This document shows, one piece after another, positions 11,491 through 22,985 of a stretch of DNA of 64,000 bases. The notes under the pieces are model-generated. The model did no database searches. It had not been told where the DNA came from and was given only the letters and a program-made list of their open reading frames with translations. The DNA is from Zygaena filipendulae (lineage: Eukaryota; Arthropoda; Insecta; Lepidoptera; Zygaenidae): NCBI GenBank assembly GCA_907165275.2, contig OU015654.1:389501-453500 (forward strand), in the 5' to 3' direction. Position 1 is the stretch's first letter. Each line of letters opens with the position of its first letter. The translations under genes were made by a program, and so were the position numbers.

Positions 11491-11664
11491 AAGAGCTCGA
11501 AAGCGCATTTTCATCCGACTTGCTTGAAATTTATCGTCACTGCTCAGCTCTTACGTGTCTTGGCGTTATGTTATATAGCCTATAACCTGCCCAGGAGTAT
11601 GGACTACAATCGTATCAAGTTTGATTAAAATCCCTTCAGTAGTTTTTGACCCATGCGTGCACAT

Positions 11665-11701
<37 letters not shown>

Positions 11702-11822
11702 AAATTTACTGATTGCATTTTTGGCATCAGTATCGACCACCATTCATCCTCCAATATTAATTTTAAATATATATTCAATGTACAGAATTGACGTCTCTAC
11801 AGTTTTATTATAAGTATAGAAT
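11491..11822 (-). mobile_element. Second Helitron-like fragment with CAGA microsatellite
   Basis: Shares the AGTAGTTTTTGACCCATGCG and terminal TTTTATTATAAGTATAGA features of the same group in reverse, and carries a perfect (CAGA)9 run. It abuts the element at 11325. Confidence 0.45.
11666..11701. repeat. (CAGA)9 microsatellite
   Basis: Thirty-six bases of uninterrupted CAGA inside the reversed Helitron-like fragment. Other copies carry shorter CTGT runs at the same relative place, so this is an expansion of an element-borne motif. Confidence 0.95.
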
Positions 11823-12367
11823 AGATATAGATATCAATTTATCTAGGAAAAGTGCATACCCACTGTTTTCATTTATCTTTAATTTGCGAATTGATTAATA
11901 AAGATAGACGACTAGGTCTCCAATTTAAGGTAGAACTTTAGTAAAATGAAGGAAATTTAGCTACCAAAGAAGAAAACGAGACCGAAATTAATTTGTCTGC
12001 TTACATTTAAGATATAATAAATAATAATTATCAATGATTCGATATATCTCTAATTTCCTTTCAAAATTTACCGCTACATTTTGGTGTTCACCAAGTGAAT
12101 TTCGTAGTAGATCTTATAGAATAGTACTGCACTGTAGAACTAGTCCACTTTCTAACAGATGGCAGATATCCGGAATTAGTCTATTTCTGCCGCTCTCACT
12201 TGATAGCCTTTTGTTTCAGATCGATGCTCGTCACTAACAAATCTGTCAAAACGGGCATTCATCCGATGCTTTTTATTGCGTCTTTCAGGCAAAACCAGTG
12301 TTGCCAACTAGTTTGGTTTCAATTAGCATTATATACTAAATACGTGGTGTGTTTGTTTATTAAACAC
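11823..12367. other. Non-coding stretch, nothing recognised
   Basis: No repeat family, RNA gene or credible coding frame seen. Confidence 0.35.
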
Positions 12368-12434
12368 TAGTCAATCCCAACGGTTTCACTCGCTTTAATT
12401 TCAGATTTCCCTTGGGAACCGGATGAAAGTAACC
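12368..12434 (-). mobile_element. Degenerate Helitron-like fragment
   Basis: GGTTTCACTCGCTTTAATTT followed by TTTCCCTTGGGAA matches the 3' part of the family in reverse. Both ends are lost. Confidence 0.45.
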
Positions 12435-12810
12435 TCTAAGTGAGTGAGAGTATAGCATAACATTTTGCTGAGCGCTGTGATATCAAAAACAAAGTAAAAA
12501 GAAAATAAAAGTAACGACCTACAAAAATCCGATAATATTATACACTCACTCTATAGGTCTTTATTCTTTACTTGTTTAGTTTCACTGTAAATTGGTTAGA
12601 CGTTTGTGCACAATTTGCCTGTGTAGATACGGGCTACGATAGAGGCCACGGTAGTGCACGTCTGCCAATTAAATGCCTATTCATTCCTCATTTAAAAAGG
12701 ATCCCGCATCGAATGTTTGGAGAAGAAATTGAATCGAATACAGTAACTAACATTTCACGGTCACAGTTAATTTACTGGTGTTTAATTGCAAAATAAAATT
12801 AACTGTAATG
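12435..12810. other. Non-coding stretch, nothing recognised
   Basis: The only longer frame here (12572-12796) lacks an ATG start and resembles nothing known. Confidence 0.35.
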
Positions 12811-13071
12811 GGGATGTGGACTACTTTTGAAAATCAAAATTCTAATTAATCCGTCAGTTAGAAAATAAAAAAAAAATTTTTTGCTTTTTCAAATAAATTA
12901 AAATATACAGAGATAAAGCGCATTAAAGATTAGGGTGAGGGGGTCGTGACGTCACTAACCGCTAAAACCGCCATACAAACTGTCAGAATAGTGACGTCAC
13001 AAGAAATTTCAACTCAATATATCGCCTTTATTTTTTGATTACGTAAAAAAAGAAAAAATACGTGTCCAATA
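12811..13071 (+). mobile_element. CRE-bearing MITE, copy c, left part
   Basis: GGGATGTGGACTACTTTTG end plus two TGACGTCA sites (12947-12954 and 12992-12999). The element breaks off at GTGTCCAATA, and its remaining right part resumes at about 15700 after a LINE insertion. Confidence 0.85.
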
Positions 13072-15108
13072 CGTTTAGGCGCTCCTCCTACGGCATAAAA
13101 CCCTGGATTACTCCTGGCCTTATCAGGTGTATGAGGCACAGAGATCATTTACACGCGGAATCTCGTGCACACCCGGACAATAAAGTCAAGAAGTTAATTT
13201 ATACTCGCTATCGAAACTTCTGTAATGACTTGTTGCGGAAAGTCAAGAGACACTACGAAGGTAATCTGCTTGAGGACGCCAAGAACAGTCCAAAAATGCT
13301 TTGGAATAGCATCAAGAGCATCTGTGACATGAAGTCGAGGAATAGTGACGCAACAGACTTAGTTAATAACAGACGTGATCCTGTGGAATCGCTAGATTTA
13401 TGCAATAAATATTTTGCTAACGTTGGTCAAAGTTTAGCGAAGAAAATTTCTGAACGACTTGGTCAAACTCAGCAAACATTGACCTCCAAAACTAAAATAC
13501 GAGATGGACCTTCTGACTCTCTGTTTCTGGAACCGACTGATTCCTTAGAGGTCCTTGATTTAATACGCAATCTTAAGAATGACAGCGCTCCTGGTCTAGA
13601 TGGGCTGACCAATAAAACTATCAAACAGATAGGGAGCGTTATTATTGATCCACTAGTGACTATCTTCAACTCTAGTCTAAGTGTTGGTTGCTTTCCTGAG
13701 TGCTGGAAGGTAGCTTCAATTACTCCTATTCATAAAGATGGACCAAAAGACACGCCGAGTAATTATCGCCCTATATCCCTTCTTGGAGTATTTTCGAAAT
13801 TATTAGAAAAAATTGTTAACAAGCGTCTTATTAAGTTTCTTGAAAAACATGATCTTCTATCGGAAAGGCAATTCGGTTTCATGCAGAATAAATCTACAGA
13901 AGATGCTGTTGCTTTAGTCTGTAACAACATTTCATCTTACTTAGATTCGGGTCATAGGTGCATTGGTGTCTTCCTGGACTTGGCTAAAGCTTTTGACACT
14001 GTTTCCGTGCCAATCCTACTAAAAAAACTTGAATTTATGGGTGTTAGAGGCATTGCTTTAGATTGGTTTACAAGTTATCTGACCAATAGGAAAGTAATGG
14101 TGAAAGTGGGCACACATTTGAGTGGTACTGAGCCGGTTAATTTTGGGGTTCCTCAGGGAAGTATCTTGGGACCTACGTTGTTCTTGGCTTATATGAACGA
14201 TATCCATAAAGGGTGACATAGTGTGTTACGCGGATGACACCGTGGTTTTGTTTCACAACAAATCTTGGCACGATGTACACGCTGATGCGGAGATCGGTAT
14301 GGCGACTATGTTTGAATGGCTCTCTAATAATCTGCTTACCTTAAACACTAGTAAGACTAAGTACCTATGTTTTCATATGACCAACAGGACCAGGCCAGAT
14401 CAAAAATTTTCCACCATTAAAATACACTCATGTCAACGCTCCCACGACGGTGTGGGTAATTGCACCTGCGGAGATTTAATCACATCATCCGAGACTGTGA
14501 GGTACTTAGGTGTCCTACTTGATCAGAACCTGAATTATAAAGCTCATATTTTGTCTGTATCCACTAAATTACGTAAAACAATAGGAATAATGAGAAAGCT
14601 GAGCTATGTGGCGACAGCAGATATCTGTAAGATGGTTTATTTCGCCATCTGTCAGTCCTTGCTTGCGTACTGCATTTCAGTTTGGGGTGGTGCTGCTAAG
14701 TCATTCATGATTTTTATTGAGAGGGCACAACGTTCAGTTTTAAAGGTCATGTATAATAAGCCTTTCAGATTTCCTACGGCTCAGTTGTACTCCGAGTGTG
14801 GGTTACTTCGAGTTAGGCAGATTTTTATCCAACGCAGTTGCTTACGCATTCATAAGAATCTTGCTAAACGCCCTGATTATGATTATCTCGAGAGTAAACG
14901 TGTTTTTATGCTACCACTTCCAGTGGTACATACCTCCTTTGGCCGTAGAACAGGCACGCTACTGGGAACCTATATTTACAATTCGGTTTTGAGAGCTAAA
15001 GTTATAAGACACGACCAACCTTATCGGGAGACCAATGCGCAGCTACGCAAATGGCTACAATCTCTATCCTATGACAGTACAGAAAAAGTCATAAATTTCG
15101 TTTCCTGA
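13071..15108 (+). pseudogene. Non-LTR retrotransposon reverse transcriptase (CR1/Jockey group), 5' truncated and frameshifted
   Basis: The first open part, to 14216, carries RT signatures in order: SNYRPISLLGVFSKLLEK, FLDLAKAFDTV (first catalytic Asp) and GVPQGSILGPTLF. A single extra base just before 14214 (AAAGGGTGAC) throws the frame to a stop. The second part, from about 14212, resumes with CYADDTVV, which has the two remaining Asp residues, and runs through the thumb and C-terminal region to 15108. The endonuclease domain is absent, the usual 5' truncation of LINE insertions. An otherwise clean frame suggests a fairly recent insertion. Clade choice between CR1 and Jockey types is tentative. 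Confidence 0.88.
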
Positions 15109-15700
15109 AATATAAAACCATAACTTTGTAACATCTCTTTAGTGTCAAAGCACATGTACCTAGCTATTTTATGCGTAATAAAGATTCTACTTTCTATATA
15201 ACTAATTAATATGTTTACTTATATGTACGTACCTATATGTATTTTATGTAATTGAACTTTCAATGTAATTTGTTTTTATTGATATACCTACTTATTTATT
15301 AATATGTACTTTAGGAATTTATTCTGTGCAATTTATTTAGTAATTTATGTATGATTATGCAATTATTTAGTTAAATATTACTATATTCAAAGATATTTTT
15401 TATATAATAAAATATAGTTATTTTATTCCAAACCTTAAATAGGTTAAATAGGATTTGTTTTAAAAAAAAAAAAAATGTTAAATCTATAAGGGCCTCCGCG
15501 ATACAGGACTACCTAGTGCGGAGGCCATTGTAAGGCTAATTATCATGGTGTAAGTACACTTACTATTGTTTTATACAATGTAGATAGGTTTGAATAAGCA
15601 ATTAGTTTTGTACTTACCTAATTATTAGTACCTACCTAACTTTGTATCAACACCATGTTCCTTTTTGTTTTGGTTAATAAATAAATAAATAAATAATAAT
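15109..15700 (+). mobile_element. 3' UTR and AATA-repeat tail of the LINE
   Basis: AT-rich sequence downstream of the RT, ending in TTAATAAATAAATAAATAAATAA. The tail meets the right half of the interrupted MITE, which fixes the 3' junction near 15700. Confidence 0.75.
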
Positions 15701-15754
15701 ATTTTTTAATAATCTACAAGACGGACTAAAAAATAAAAATTAGTCAACATGCCC
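15700..15754 (+). mobile_element. CRE-bearing MITE, copy c, right part
   Basis: TTTTTTAATAATCTACAAGA and TTAGTCAACATGCCC match the right end of copy f base for base apart from small changes. Together with 12811-13071 they make one whole MITE. Confidence 0.85.
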
Positions 15755-15938
15755 GTTACTGTGTCTGTTCTAGTAATCTATCTGAAATAAAAGATTTGCA
15801 GTGTTTAAAGTCTAATTCCCTACGTATGAATATGTTAATGAGAGATACTGTAGTTTTCTATCGGTGAATGAATTTGTTGAATTGGTTGCACAGTTTTTGA
15901 GATTTCTCCTCGCAAACGAACAAATTTATTGTATATCC

Positions 15939-16082
15939 TCATTTGTAGAAATGCGAAAGTGAGCCTTAATTTTGCGTACACGTCTTGAGGGGGTACAGAA
16001 AAGGAAATAGGGTACTTTTCATTCTGGAATTCCCCCAGGAACTCCGAAATTAACGCGGGTGAAACCGCGGAGAACAGCTAGT
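15939..16082 (+). mobile_element. Helitron-like element
   Basis: ATGCGAAAGTGAG near the left, GTACAGAAAAGGAAATAGGG, then CGCGGGTGAAACCGCGGAG and AACAGCTAGT at 16073-16082. The 5' part is shortened. Confidence 0.6.
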
Positions 16083-17298
16083 AGGTAGTTGTATAAGATA
16101 ACTTGCTGTGTTTTGTACCTATAAGTTATAGTATGGTATAATATTAATTAAAGTAGATAATGTTGTCAAATTTAATTACTTGGATAAGAGTTAACATGTT
16201 CTCGTAAACTAATAAAATATTTTATTGAATAATGAACAAGCTTTTGCTGCGGTCGCGCATGGATATTTGGTGTTTCTCTAGGGAAGTATTTAAAAATATA
16301 TCACCCCAAAACATAGGCGACGTCGATTTTATAAATGCAAAGAGTGTGCTAGGTAGGTATCCTTTAAAACGGTGGTTTATTGGTTTGCGTTCAGAACAGA
16401 CGATAAAAATTGGGAAGAATTGCATAAAAGACGTCAAGGGTATAAAAAAGTACTTGAATCCTGAATTGCCGCAGGAACTCCGGAGTAGTATAATGTAAAT
16501 AAAAATGAAAAAAAATAAAAATCGATCCTCATCCGACACAGATAACGCTTAAAATAGATACATTAAAGGAATGGTTGTTGAAAACCGTTTCCTTCTCTGA
16601 AGTGGGTTGCAAAATAAAACAGAAGATCACTGGGTACTGACTAGAAACTTTAATTGGATTGTTCTTTAGGATTTGTTTTCGCCACACATCGGTACAGACT
16701 GTTTCCGGTATACCGACCGCTTGCTTTATAAAAGGGCCTTGATTATGAAAACAAACATTTTCACCGGTAAATTACTGACGAGTTAACTACGAATCAGGCA
16801 AATATTCAATCGTAACGACGCCACGGTTCAAAGGAATGTTTGTGGATTCGCGTCATCTTTGCACAGAGTTCAATAGATTACCAACACCCATAAGTACGTT
16901 TTACTTATGATACTGTATTTACGTATTATAGGTAATTTCTATCGCTATTTTATTTTCCATTCTGTGTACTAATGTTATAATTATTTTATGTTTTTACATA
17001 CTGAAATAAGTATTGTTTCAACCCTTTTAACGCCATCTCCGTAATTTCACGATCTACGAAAGACTTGCTGCAATATGAAGTACGTTACTAACAAACTACT
17101 CCATTGATTTTAATACTGATTCTAATAAATAATGGATGTCAAGTATTTACAACACTAGGAGAAGTTATGATTTTGTAGCCTTATCTTATTAAGGCTACCA
17201 AAACGTGGTGGTGAAAGGTTTAAAGCATTTGTAGTACATCAGCAACGAGTATATTGCCAGACTTTGAAAAAAAAAACAATTGTTGGATATTTAAAAAA
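16083..17298. other. Non-coding or unassigned stretch
   Basis: It holds one ATG-started frame of 88 codons (16232-16498, listed separately). Otherwise nothing recognised. Confidence 0.35.
16232..16498 (+). CDS. Hypothetical 88-residue frame
   Basis: This frame starts at a true ATG and ends at TAA. The product would be basic, with no motif, signal peptide or membrane segment that I can name. The last residues (NPELPQELRSS) come from sequence resembling the Helitron-like CCGCAGGAACTCCG block, which argues for a chance frame in repeat-derived DNA rather than a host gene. No neighbouring exon or repeat-encoded partner supports it. Likely not a gene. Confidence 0.12.
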   Translation: MNKLLLRSRMDIWCFSREVFKNISPQNIGDVDFINAKSVLGRYPLKRWFIGLRSEQTIKIGKNCIKDVKGIKKYLNPELPQELRSSIM

Positions 17299-17471
17299 GA
17301 TTAAATGCGAATGTGAGTTCTTTGTTACGCATTAACTACTCAACATCATGAGTTATTTCATACACTTTGTCGAGGATAGAGAACAGGACTTAAGATAGAT
17401 TAGATTTTTATTCCGGAATTCCCGCTGGAACTTCAAAATTGACGAGGGCGAAACCCCGAGGAAAAGCTAGT
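17299..17471 (+). mobile_element. Helitron-like element, diverged
   Basis: AAATGCGAATGTGAGTTC at left and GGGCGAAACCCCGAGGAAAA then GCTAGT at right. The terminal hairpin is weakened by substitutions. Confidence 0.55.
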
Positions 17472-18020
17472 AGGTGCATATCATATCATATCAATTGCAT
17501 AACTAAGAAAGTATTAACCTCCTTCTGACGCCGACTGTACTTGCGAGTGTACTGTGTAGGTACTTGATTGACACCTCCAAGTAATTAAAGTGTATGATTA
17601 GTTTGCTCTAGCTTAGTATAACTATTTCATGAGCGAGCCCACGCTCCGCTACGCTCCGTGAGCGCGGTAATGCAGTGTAGTGTGTGCTTTTAGAGTATCT
17701 ACTCGTACTATCTAGGCAACCAGCCAATCAATATGTTACATACAAAGTTAAGGCAATGCTTCTCGGCAAATTTCATGATTCCGCATCAACGGGGAGTATC
17801 CTAAGTTCGCCATTTGTACATACTGTGCAATGAAGAATAAATAAATAAATAAATATCCTATAGGTTTTAATAATAACGAAAATAAATAAAATAATATAAT
17901 AATAACTTTTATTTTGGACCAAACATCCATAATTATAGTGTTAGCAGGTAACAATAATTTACATATATTAGTGCTGGGTACATAATTTGTCCTGGTTTTG
18001 TATAAATTGGTTGAAATATA
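17472..18020. other. Non-coding stretch with a reversed LINE-tail-like patch
   Basis: AATAAATAAATAAATA at about 17837 and AATAATAACTTTTATTTTGG near 17900 look like reversed LINE 3' tails. Nothing else recognised. Confidence 0.35.
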
Positions 18021-18219
18021 TCCTACTAATATTATAAATGTGAAAGTGTGGATGTTTGGATGTTTGTTACTCAATCACGCAAAAACGGCTGAACAGATTT
18101 GGATGAAATTTGGCATGCACGTTGTCAGGGGTACAGAGAAGGACATAGGGTACTTTTGTACCGGAATGACCGCGGGAACTCCGAAATTACCGCGGGTGAA
18201 ACCGCGGGGAATGGCTAGT
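18021..18219 (+). mobile_element. Helitron-like element, nearly complete
   Basis: Starts CCTACTAATATTATAAATGT and ends ACCGCGGGTGAAACCGCGGG, GAATGGCTAGT. Terminal hairpin CCGCGG-GTGAAA-CCGCGG is intact. Confidence 0.65.
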
Positions 18220-18269
18220 ACTTAAATAATGGTCAATAAGTATGTGCAAGGTCGATATTTATGATAATT

Positions 18270-18463
18270 CTTACTAATATTAATAATGCGAAAGTGAGTT
18301 TGTTTGTTTGTTACGCTTTCACGCCTTAACGTCTCAACCGATCATCATGAAACTTTGCATACACGTTGTCAGAGGTGCAAAAAAGGACATAGGGTACTTT
18401 TATTGTGGAATTCCCATGGGAACTCCGAAATTAACGCGGGTGAAACCGCGGGGAGCAGCTAGT
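18270..18463 (+). mobile_element. Helitron-like element, nearly complete
   Basis: Starts CTTACTAATATTAATAATGC and ends in GCGGGTGAAACCGCGGGGAG, CAGCTAGT. Only 50 bp downstream of the previous copy, in the same direction. Confidence 0.65.
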
Positions 18464-18891
18464 TTGTTTCATAAAAATCAACAGAGCGAAAATTCGGCAG
18501 AACAAACTAAACCTATGAAACTGGAACAAGCGATGTCTCTATATATGCATTACCGAACACCGTCCGTCCGTATCAAACGCTCGCCGTTTTCCGATATTGA
18601 TGAGCGGAGTCGAACGCTATCGTACGCCGCGCTATGAATCACGAGCATTACCTGCACCCTCCACTAGATATCACGTGAAAATCAATCCTCAATCAAGATT
18701 CGCAGTCCATTGCTTGCTCAAAATAATAAAGAGTCACAATGAATACAGCGAAAGCGGCAACGTACAGCGCGTTAAGCAAACGAGCGTCAAATTACTGGGT
18801 GAACGAAAGATAGGCATTGGAAAGCGCAACGAGCGGAAACTGAATGCAGTAGTGATGTACGGCGTTGTGTTTGTGTCGGATTTTGTTAATA
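18464..18891. other. Unassigned stretch with non-conserved open frames
   Basis: Slightly GC-richer than its surroundings, with two overlapping open frames (to 18637 and 18896). Neither shows a known domain and no repeat family was recognised. An exon cannot be excluded but is not supported. Confidence 0.3.
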
Positions 18892-18935
18892 ACTAGTCGT
18901 TACCCGCGGTGTCACCTGCGTGGTAGTTGTTTTTG
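18892..18935 (-). mobile_element. Short Helitron-like 3' fragment, reversed
   Basis: ACTAGTCGTTACCCGCGGTG then TCACCTGCG is the reverse of the family's end; the rest is missing. Confidence 0.45.
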
Positions 18936-19154
18936 ACTACCGACCTGCAATAGTCAGTTTTAGATGGGTCCTTAAAAGTCTCCGACGTTTTCTATGTTCT
19001 CACTGTGCCTAACAGTAGAAGGTGACACTGGTTAGGTACTAGTTTTCTCCTATTACTATTAGTTGCTCTAGTAGGTATAGCTAATTGAATACAGTTTTGA
19101 TTTCCCATATCACTAATGGTTTATTTATTTGATTAGATTTTTGTTTTTTAATGT

Positions 19155-19490
19155 CATAGGGGGCAAACGGGCAAGTGGTACACCTGATGGTAAGTAATTA
19201 CCCCCGCCCGTAGACATCTGCAACACCAGAAGGCGTGCAGGTGCGTTGCCAACCTGGAATAGGGATGGGAACTGGCTTTCAAGTGGGGCTGCCGGAACAC
19301 ACCGTTAGTTGCTCGGCGACAGATTTGCAACTTGAAGGTGGTAGGTAGCCAGCCGGGCACTAGAGAGCGCCCTACCACCATGCTATGGTTTCCTCACGAT
19401 GTTTTCCTTCACCGACAGCTCAAGCTCATTGTTAGGGTTTGAACCTACACCTTGCGGCGTTTAATCCGAACGCACTAACCACTATCATCG
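19155..19490. repeat. Interspersed repeat, LINE 3'-end or SINE type
   Basis: The block GGGGGCAAACGGGCAAG, ACACCTGATGGTAAGTAA, CAACACCAGAAGG, GTGCGTTGCC is one I know as a very common lepidopteran repeat, associated with CR1/Zenon-type LINEs. The right part (GTTTGAACCTACACC, CACTAACCAC) looks tRNA-like. Strand and class are uncertain. Confidence 0.5.
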
Positions 19491-19604
19491 CTGTAAAGAA
19501 TAACAATAATCTCTAACAATAATATCATAACAATCTCAATTTAGTGAAAATAATTTTTAGTACCCATGTAGATAGGCATTGGCATCCTTAATCCTTAACA
19601 TCCT

Positions 19605-19770
19605 TGTTTGTTTATTACTTTGTTTGTTAAGCTTTCATGCCATAACTACTCAACCGATCATCATAAAATTTTGCAACACGTTGTCAGCGGATTCAGAAAA
19701 GGACATAAGCTACTTTTTATAAAAGAATTCCTGCGGGAACTTCAAAATTAACGCGGTTAAAACAGCGGAG
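19605..19770 (+). mobile_element. Helitron-like element, 3' end lost
   Basis: GTTAAGCTTTCATGCC, CTCAACCGATCATCAT and CTGCGGGAAC blocks are present; the terminal hairpin has decayed to GCGGTTAAAACAGCGGAG. Confidence 0.55.
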
Positions 19771-20119
19771 TTTTTTTTTATCATTGCTTATAAATTGTAT
19801 GTTTGCTATCGTTTTCTGATGACAAATACATAAACAGAATACATTAAAACCGCAACACTAGTTACTTAACATTGACTTATATTCATTCCTTAGCAGGTAC
19901 ATTAGCCTTAGCTCAGTCTTAGTTCACCACGATGCTCTGGAACAACTCGACTATAATTCTATCGACGCGCCAGCTCTATTATGCATGCCTGCACTTAACT
20001 CCGCTGTACCCCCACTGTGAGTTCGTTAATATATCACTCAGCGCTGGCTGGTCCCAAACTAAGCAAAGCAAATCCTTCTTAGTCGTTACCTCATGACTGA
20101 CGGTCGTGCCTATTATGAA
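19771..20119. other. Non-coding stretch, nothing recognised
   Basis: No family, RNA gene or credible frame seen. Confidence 0.3.
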
Positions 20120-20487
20120 TTGAAATGGAAAATAACTTTATTTGGCACAACACACAAAACATGCAAAAACTTAAACTAATACACAATTGAGTTGCGTCAA
20201 AAAGGCGCCCAGCTCAGCATAAGTTGGTTGACAAAGACCACCCAGCGCTGATCTTCCGCTGGAGCTTTGCGGATGCGTCACGGACGCAGGCAGACAGATG
20301 TGTCAATAAGAAATACGAGTAAACACAACGTAACCGTCCTTAAACGTAAACGTCCTTATGGACGACACATTTCATTAGGGCTCCCCAGGCAGTCCTATTT
20401 TTCACCTGGCGCATGGATGCCTGGATGGTGCACTTCTTGACCTCTTTCACCATGTCAGTCCATCAGGTTGGCGATCTTCCGCGACCC
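20120..20487 (-). mobile_element. RTE-like LINE, 3' fragment
   Basis: On the minus strand, 20487-20340 reads as the C-terminal tail of an RTE-type Pol (motif WTDMVKEVKKCTIQ, then RQVKNRTAWGALM) ending at a TAA. One in-frame TGA near the start marks decay. The 3' UTR follows to an AATAAAGTTATTTTCC end near 20140. Confidence 0.65.
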
Positions 20488-20499
20488 CTGACAACAATG

Positions 20500-20796
20500 G
20501 GGATGTGGACTACTTTTGAAAATCAAAATTCTAATTAGTCCGTCAGTTAGAAAATAAACAAAACAATAGACACGTATTTTTTGCTTTTTCCAATAAATTA
20601 AAATATACAGAGATAAAGCGCATTAAAGGGTGAGCGGGTCGTGACGTCACTATCCGCTAAAACCGCCATTCAAACTGTCAGAATGGTGACGTCACGCGAA
20701 ATTTCAACTCAATATATCGCCGTTATTTTTTGATAAAATATTATATTTTGATAATCTACAAGACGGACTAAAATATAAAAATTAGTGAACATGCCC
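20500..20796 (+). mobile_element. CRE-bearing MITE, copy d
   Basis: GGGATGTGGAC start and GTGAACATGCCC end. Two TGACGTCA octamers at 20642-20649 and 20687-20694. It has a deletion of about 28 bp around TTTTTTGATAAAATATT relative to copy f. Confidence 0.87.
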
Positions 20797-21225
20797 GTTA
20801 TGCTCTGTAGGCTGTCTGGTTCCCGCATGCACACCATGGAGAGTCTCGCAACTAGACTACTGATATTTAATGTGCTTTTTTTTGTGAAAATATATTTACG
20901 ATACATATAACACATCAGGGTAAACACAAACAATAAATCATCAGATAAATGTTTACCCTGATGTGGGGATGGAACCCGCGACATCTATCGTAGCAGTTAT
21001 GTTTATTCACCACACAACCTGTAGAATCACCATTTAATTCTACAGAACAACTACCTACCTAATTCTCAATCGTTTTTTCTGGTAACTTGAAACTGTTTCA
21101 ACATGACGTTTAGTGTTTTATAATGGTTATAAATGTCACTGGTAAAACACTATTATCTCATTTTTCGAGACTCATCCGTGCATTTTTTATTCAGTTTAGT
21201 AAAAAAACGTTGTTTTTATCCTCTA
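20797..21225. other. Non-coding stretch; possible SINE-like scrap
   Basis: GGGGATGGAACCCGCGACATC near 20963 resembles a tRNA-like B-box tail, but no full SINE could be drawn. Confidence 0.3.
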
Positions 21226-21427
21226 TCACTACATAGTATAAAACAAAGTAGCTTCCCGCTGTCTGTCTGTCCCTATGTATGCTGGATCTTTAAAAATACG
21301 CAACGGATTTTGATGTGGTTTTTTTTTTAATAGATTGAGTGATTGAAGAAGACGGTTTACACGTAAAACTGGGATTCCCGCAGGAACTCCGAAATTACCG
21401 CGGGTGAAACCGCGGAGGACAGCTAGT
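21226..21427 (+). mobile_element. Helitron-like element, ACTACATAGTATAAAAC subtype
   Basis: Starts CACTACATAGTATAAAACAA and ends in GCGGGTGAAACCGCGGAGG, ACAGCTAGT. Same subtype as 22811 and 30714. Confidence 0.65.
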
Positions 21428-21900
21428 TATTTAAAAATTACAATTATATTTTTAACTTTGGTCCATCGCATGAGAATAAATTGATTACGGACGATAACAA
21501 CTGATAGTATAGCCTCCGCTTTTCAAGTGCAATCGAACCGTTGGATCCATCCATTCCAACACTATCGATTTCCGCAGTGGTACTAACTATTGATTCACAA
21601 CCATTGCCGCGTTTGGTCCGACCCAATTTTCTGTGCAGGAGCTGTATACGCAATGTATTTGGATTATACTGGATTTGGGAAAAATCGAGTGGGGTAACGA
21701 GGTTTTTTGGTGTGGGTAGGCGGGAATGCTCGTTTCGAAAGCAATAACTGGAGTGTGCATTGACGGACGCGTTTCGAGTGTCCGCCTCTTAACTAAGATG
21801 GAGATCGCTTTAGATTCCTCTTAGTTGCCGGGGCTCAAGCGGGAAATTTAATTTCTTTAAACATCTCGTTTGAGATGGCCGACAGGACTAGTTTTTATAC
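21428..21900. other. Non-coding stretch, nothing recognised
   Basis: Small opposing frames near 21444-21747 show no domain. Confidence 0.3.
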
Positions 21901-22140
21901 GATCTATAATCTACACATATAAAATACATTGTCCTGAATGACTGATGGATCAACGCACAGTCTAAACCGCTGATCGTAGAGACCTGAAACTTGGAGAGTG
22001 TGTTCTTTTTATGACGTAGGCATCTGATAAGAAAAGATTTTTGAAAATTCAACTGTTAAGGGGATTAAAAAGTTGGGGTTGCAAAGTTTGTATGGAACAA
22101 TTCGAAATTATCCTGGGTGAAACCGCGCGGGACAGCTAGT
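21901..22140 (+). mobile_element. Helitron-like element, third subtype
   Basis: The left part (CTGAATGACTGATGGATCAA) differs from other copies, but the end GGGTGAAACCGCGCGGGACA, GCTAGT is the family terminus. A related reversed copy lies at 36866. Confidence 0.6.
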
Positions 22141-22810
22141 ATTATAATAATTATATTGTATAAATAACAATAAAAAAAAATTTCACTAAGTCGGTTTTAT
22201 TCAGCCGAACCTAATTTGCAGCCAGTATCTTTTTAATCTATCTAATGCATACATTTTATATTAAGATTCATGGGAGACATCAAACCTCTGTGGTAAATTC
22301 TAAAAAAAAAAACAGTGTATTAATGAAAAACTGTGCAATAATGAGATTTCATACAACATTTCTGCACTGTTTTGGTTCTAAGCAGAAAAGACGTTCTTTG
22401 TGCTCGGCTTTGTAGTGATTAATGATAACGTTACTACGTACCTAGTTGAAAGAAAATAATAATATTAAAATATAGATATATACATTGTTAATAAAAGAGG
22501 AAAAATGACACTTTATTTCTAGGGGGTATAGTATATCTTGAAAACTAATGAACCGATTCTGAAAATACTGTTAAGTATATGTACGAAGCTACACTGTCTC
22601 TGAGTTGCATACGATTTCCTTTATTGAAAAAATGAGTTCCAGCACAAGTCAAGAAATTATATGGTTACTTTTGATCTTGGAATTGGATATTTTTTGTCGA
22701 TTGTTTCCTATTGAACTACACAGCTATTATACACGTAGTTTATTTACTCGTTGTACGCTCCACCACAACACCGTCGTCGTCAGTATACTTATTTGTTATC
22801 TTTATTTTTA
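22141..22810. other. Non-coding stretch, nothing recognised
   Basis: AT-rich; contains CTAAGTCGGTTTTATTCAGCC near 22189 which may be a MITE end, but no partner was found. Confidence 0.3.
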
Positions 22811-22985
22811 CAGAGTATAAAATGAAGTCGCTTCTGCTGTCTGTTTGCGATAAACTCAAAGACTACCGAATGGACTTTCATGCGGTTTGCACCAGTAGAT
22901 AGAGTGATTCATGAGGAAGGTTTAAATCTATAGTTTTTCCTGGAACTCCCGCGGAAACTTTGAAGTTAGTGCGGGTGAAACCGAG
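22811..22985 (+). mobile_element. Helitron-like element, ACTACATAGTATAAAAC subtype, 3' end lost
   Basis: CAGAGTATAAAATGAAGTCG then CTCCCGCGGAAAC and GCGGGTGAAACCGAG; CTAG is missing. Confidence 0.55.

Noticed and set aside
18308..18637. 109-codon frame
   Set aside because: Its first half is Helitron-like repeat sequence (GTGAAACCGCGGGG).
19430..19490. tRNA gene
   Set aside because: B-box-like words occur, but no cloverleaf with acceptor stem could be drawn; better read as repeat-derived.
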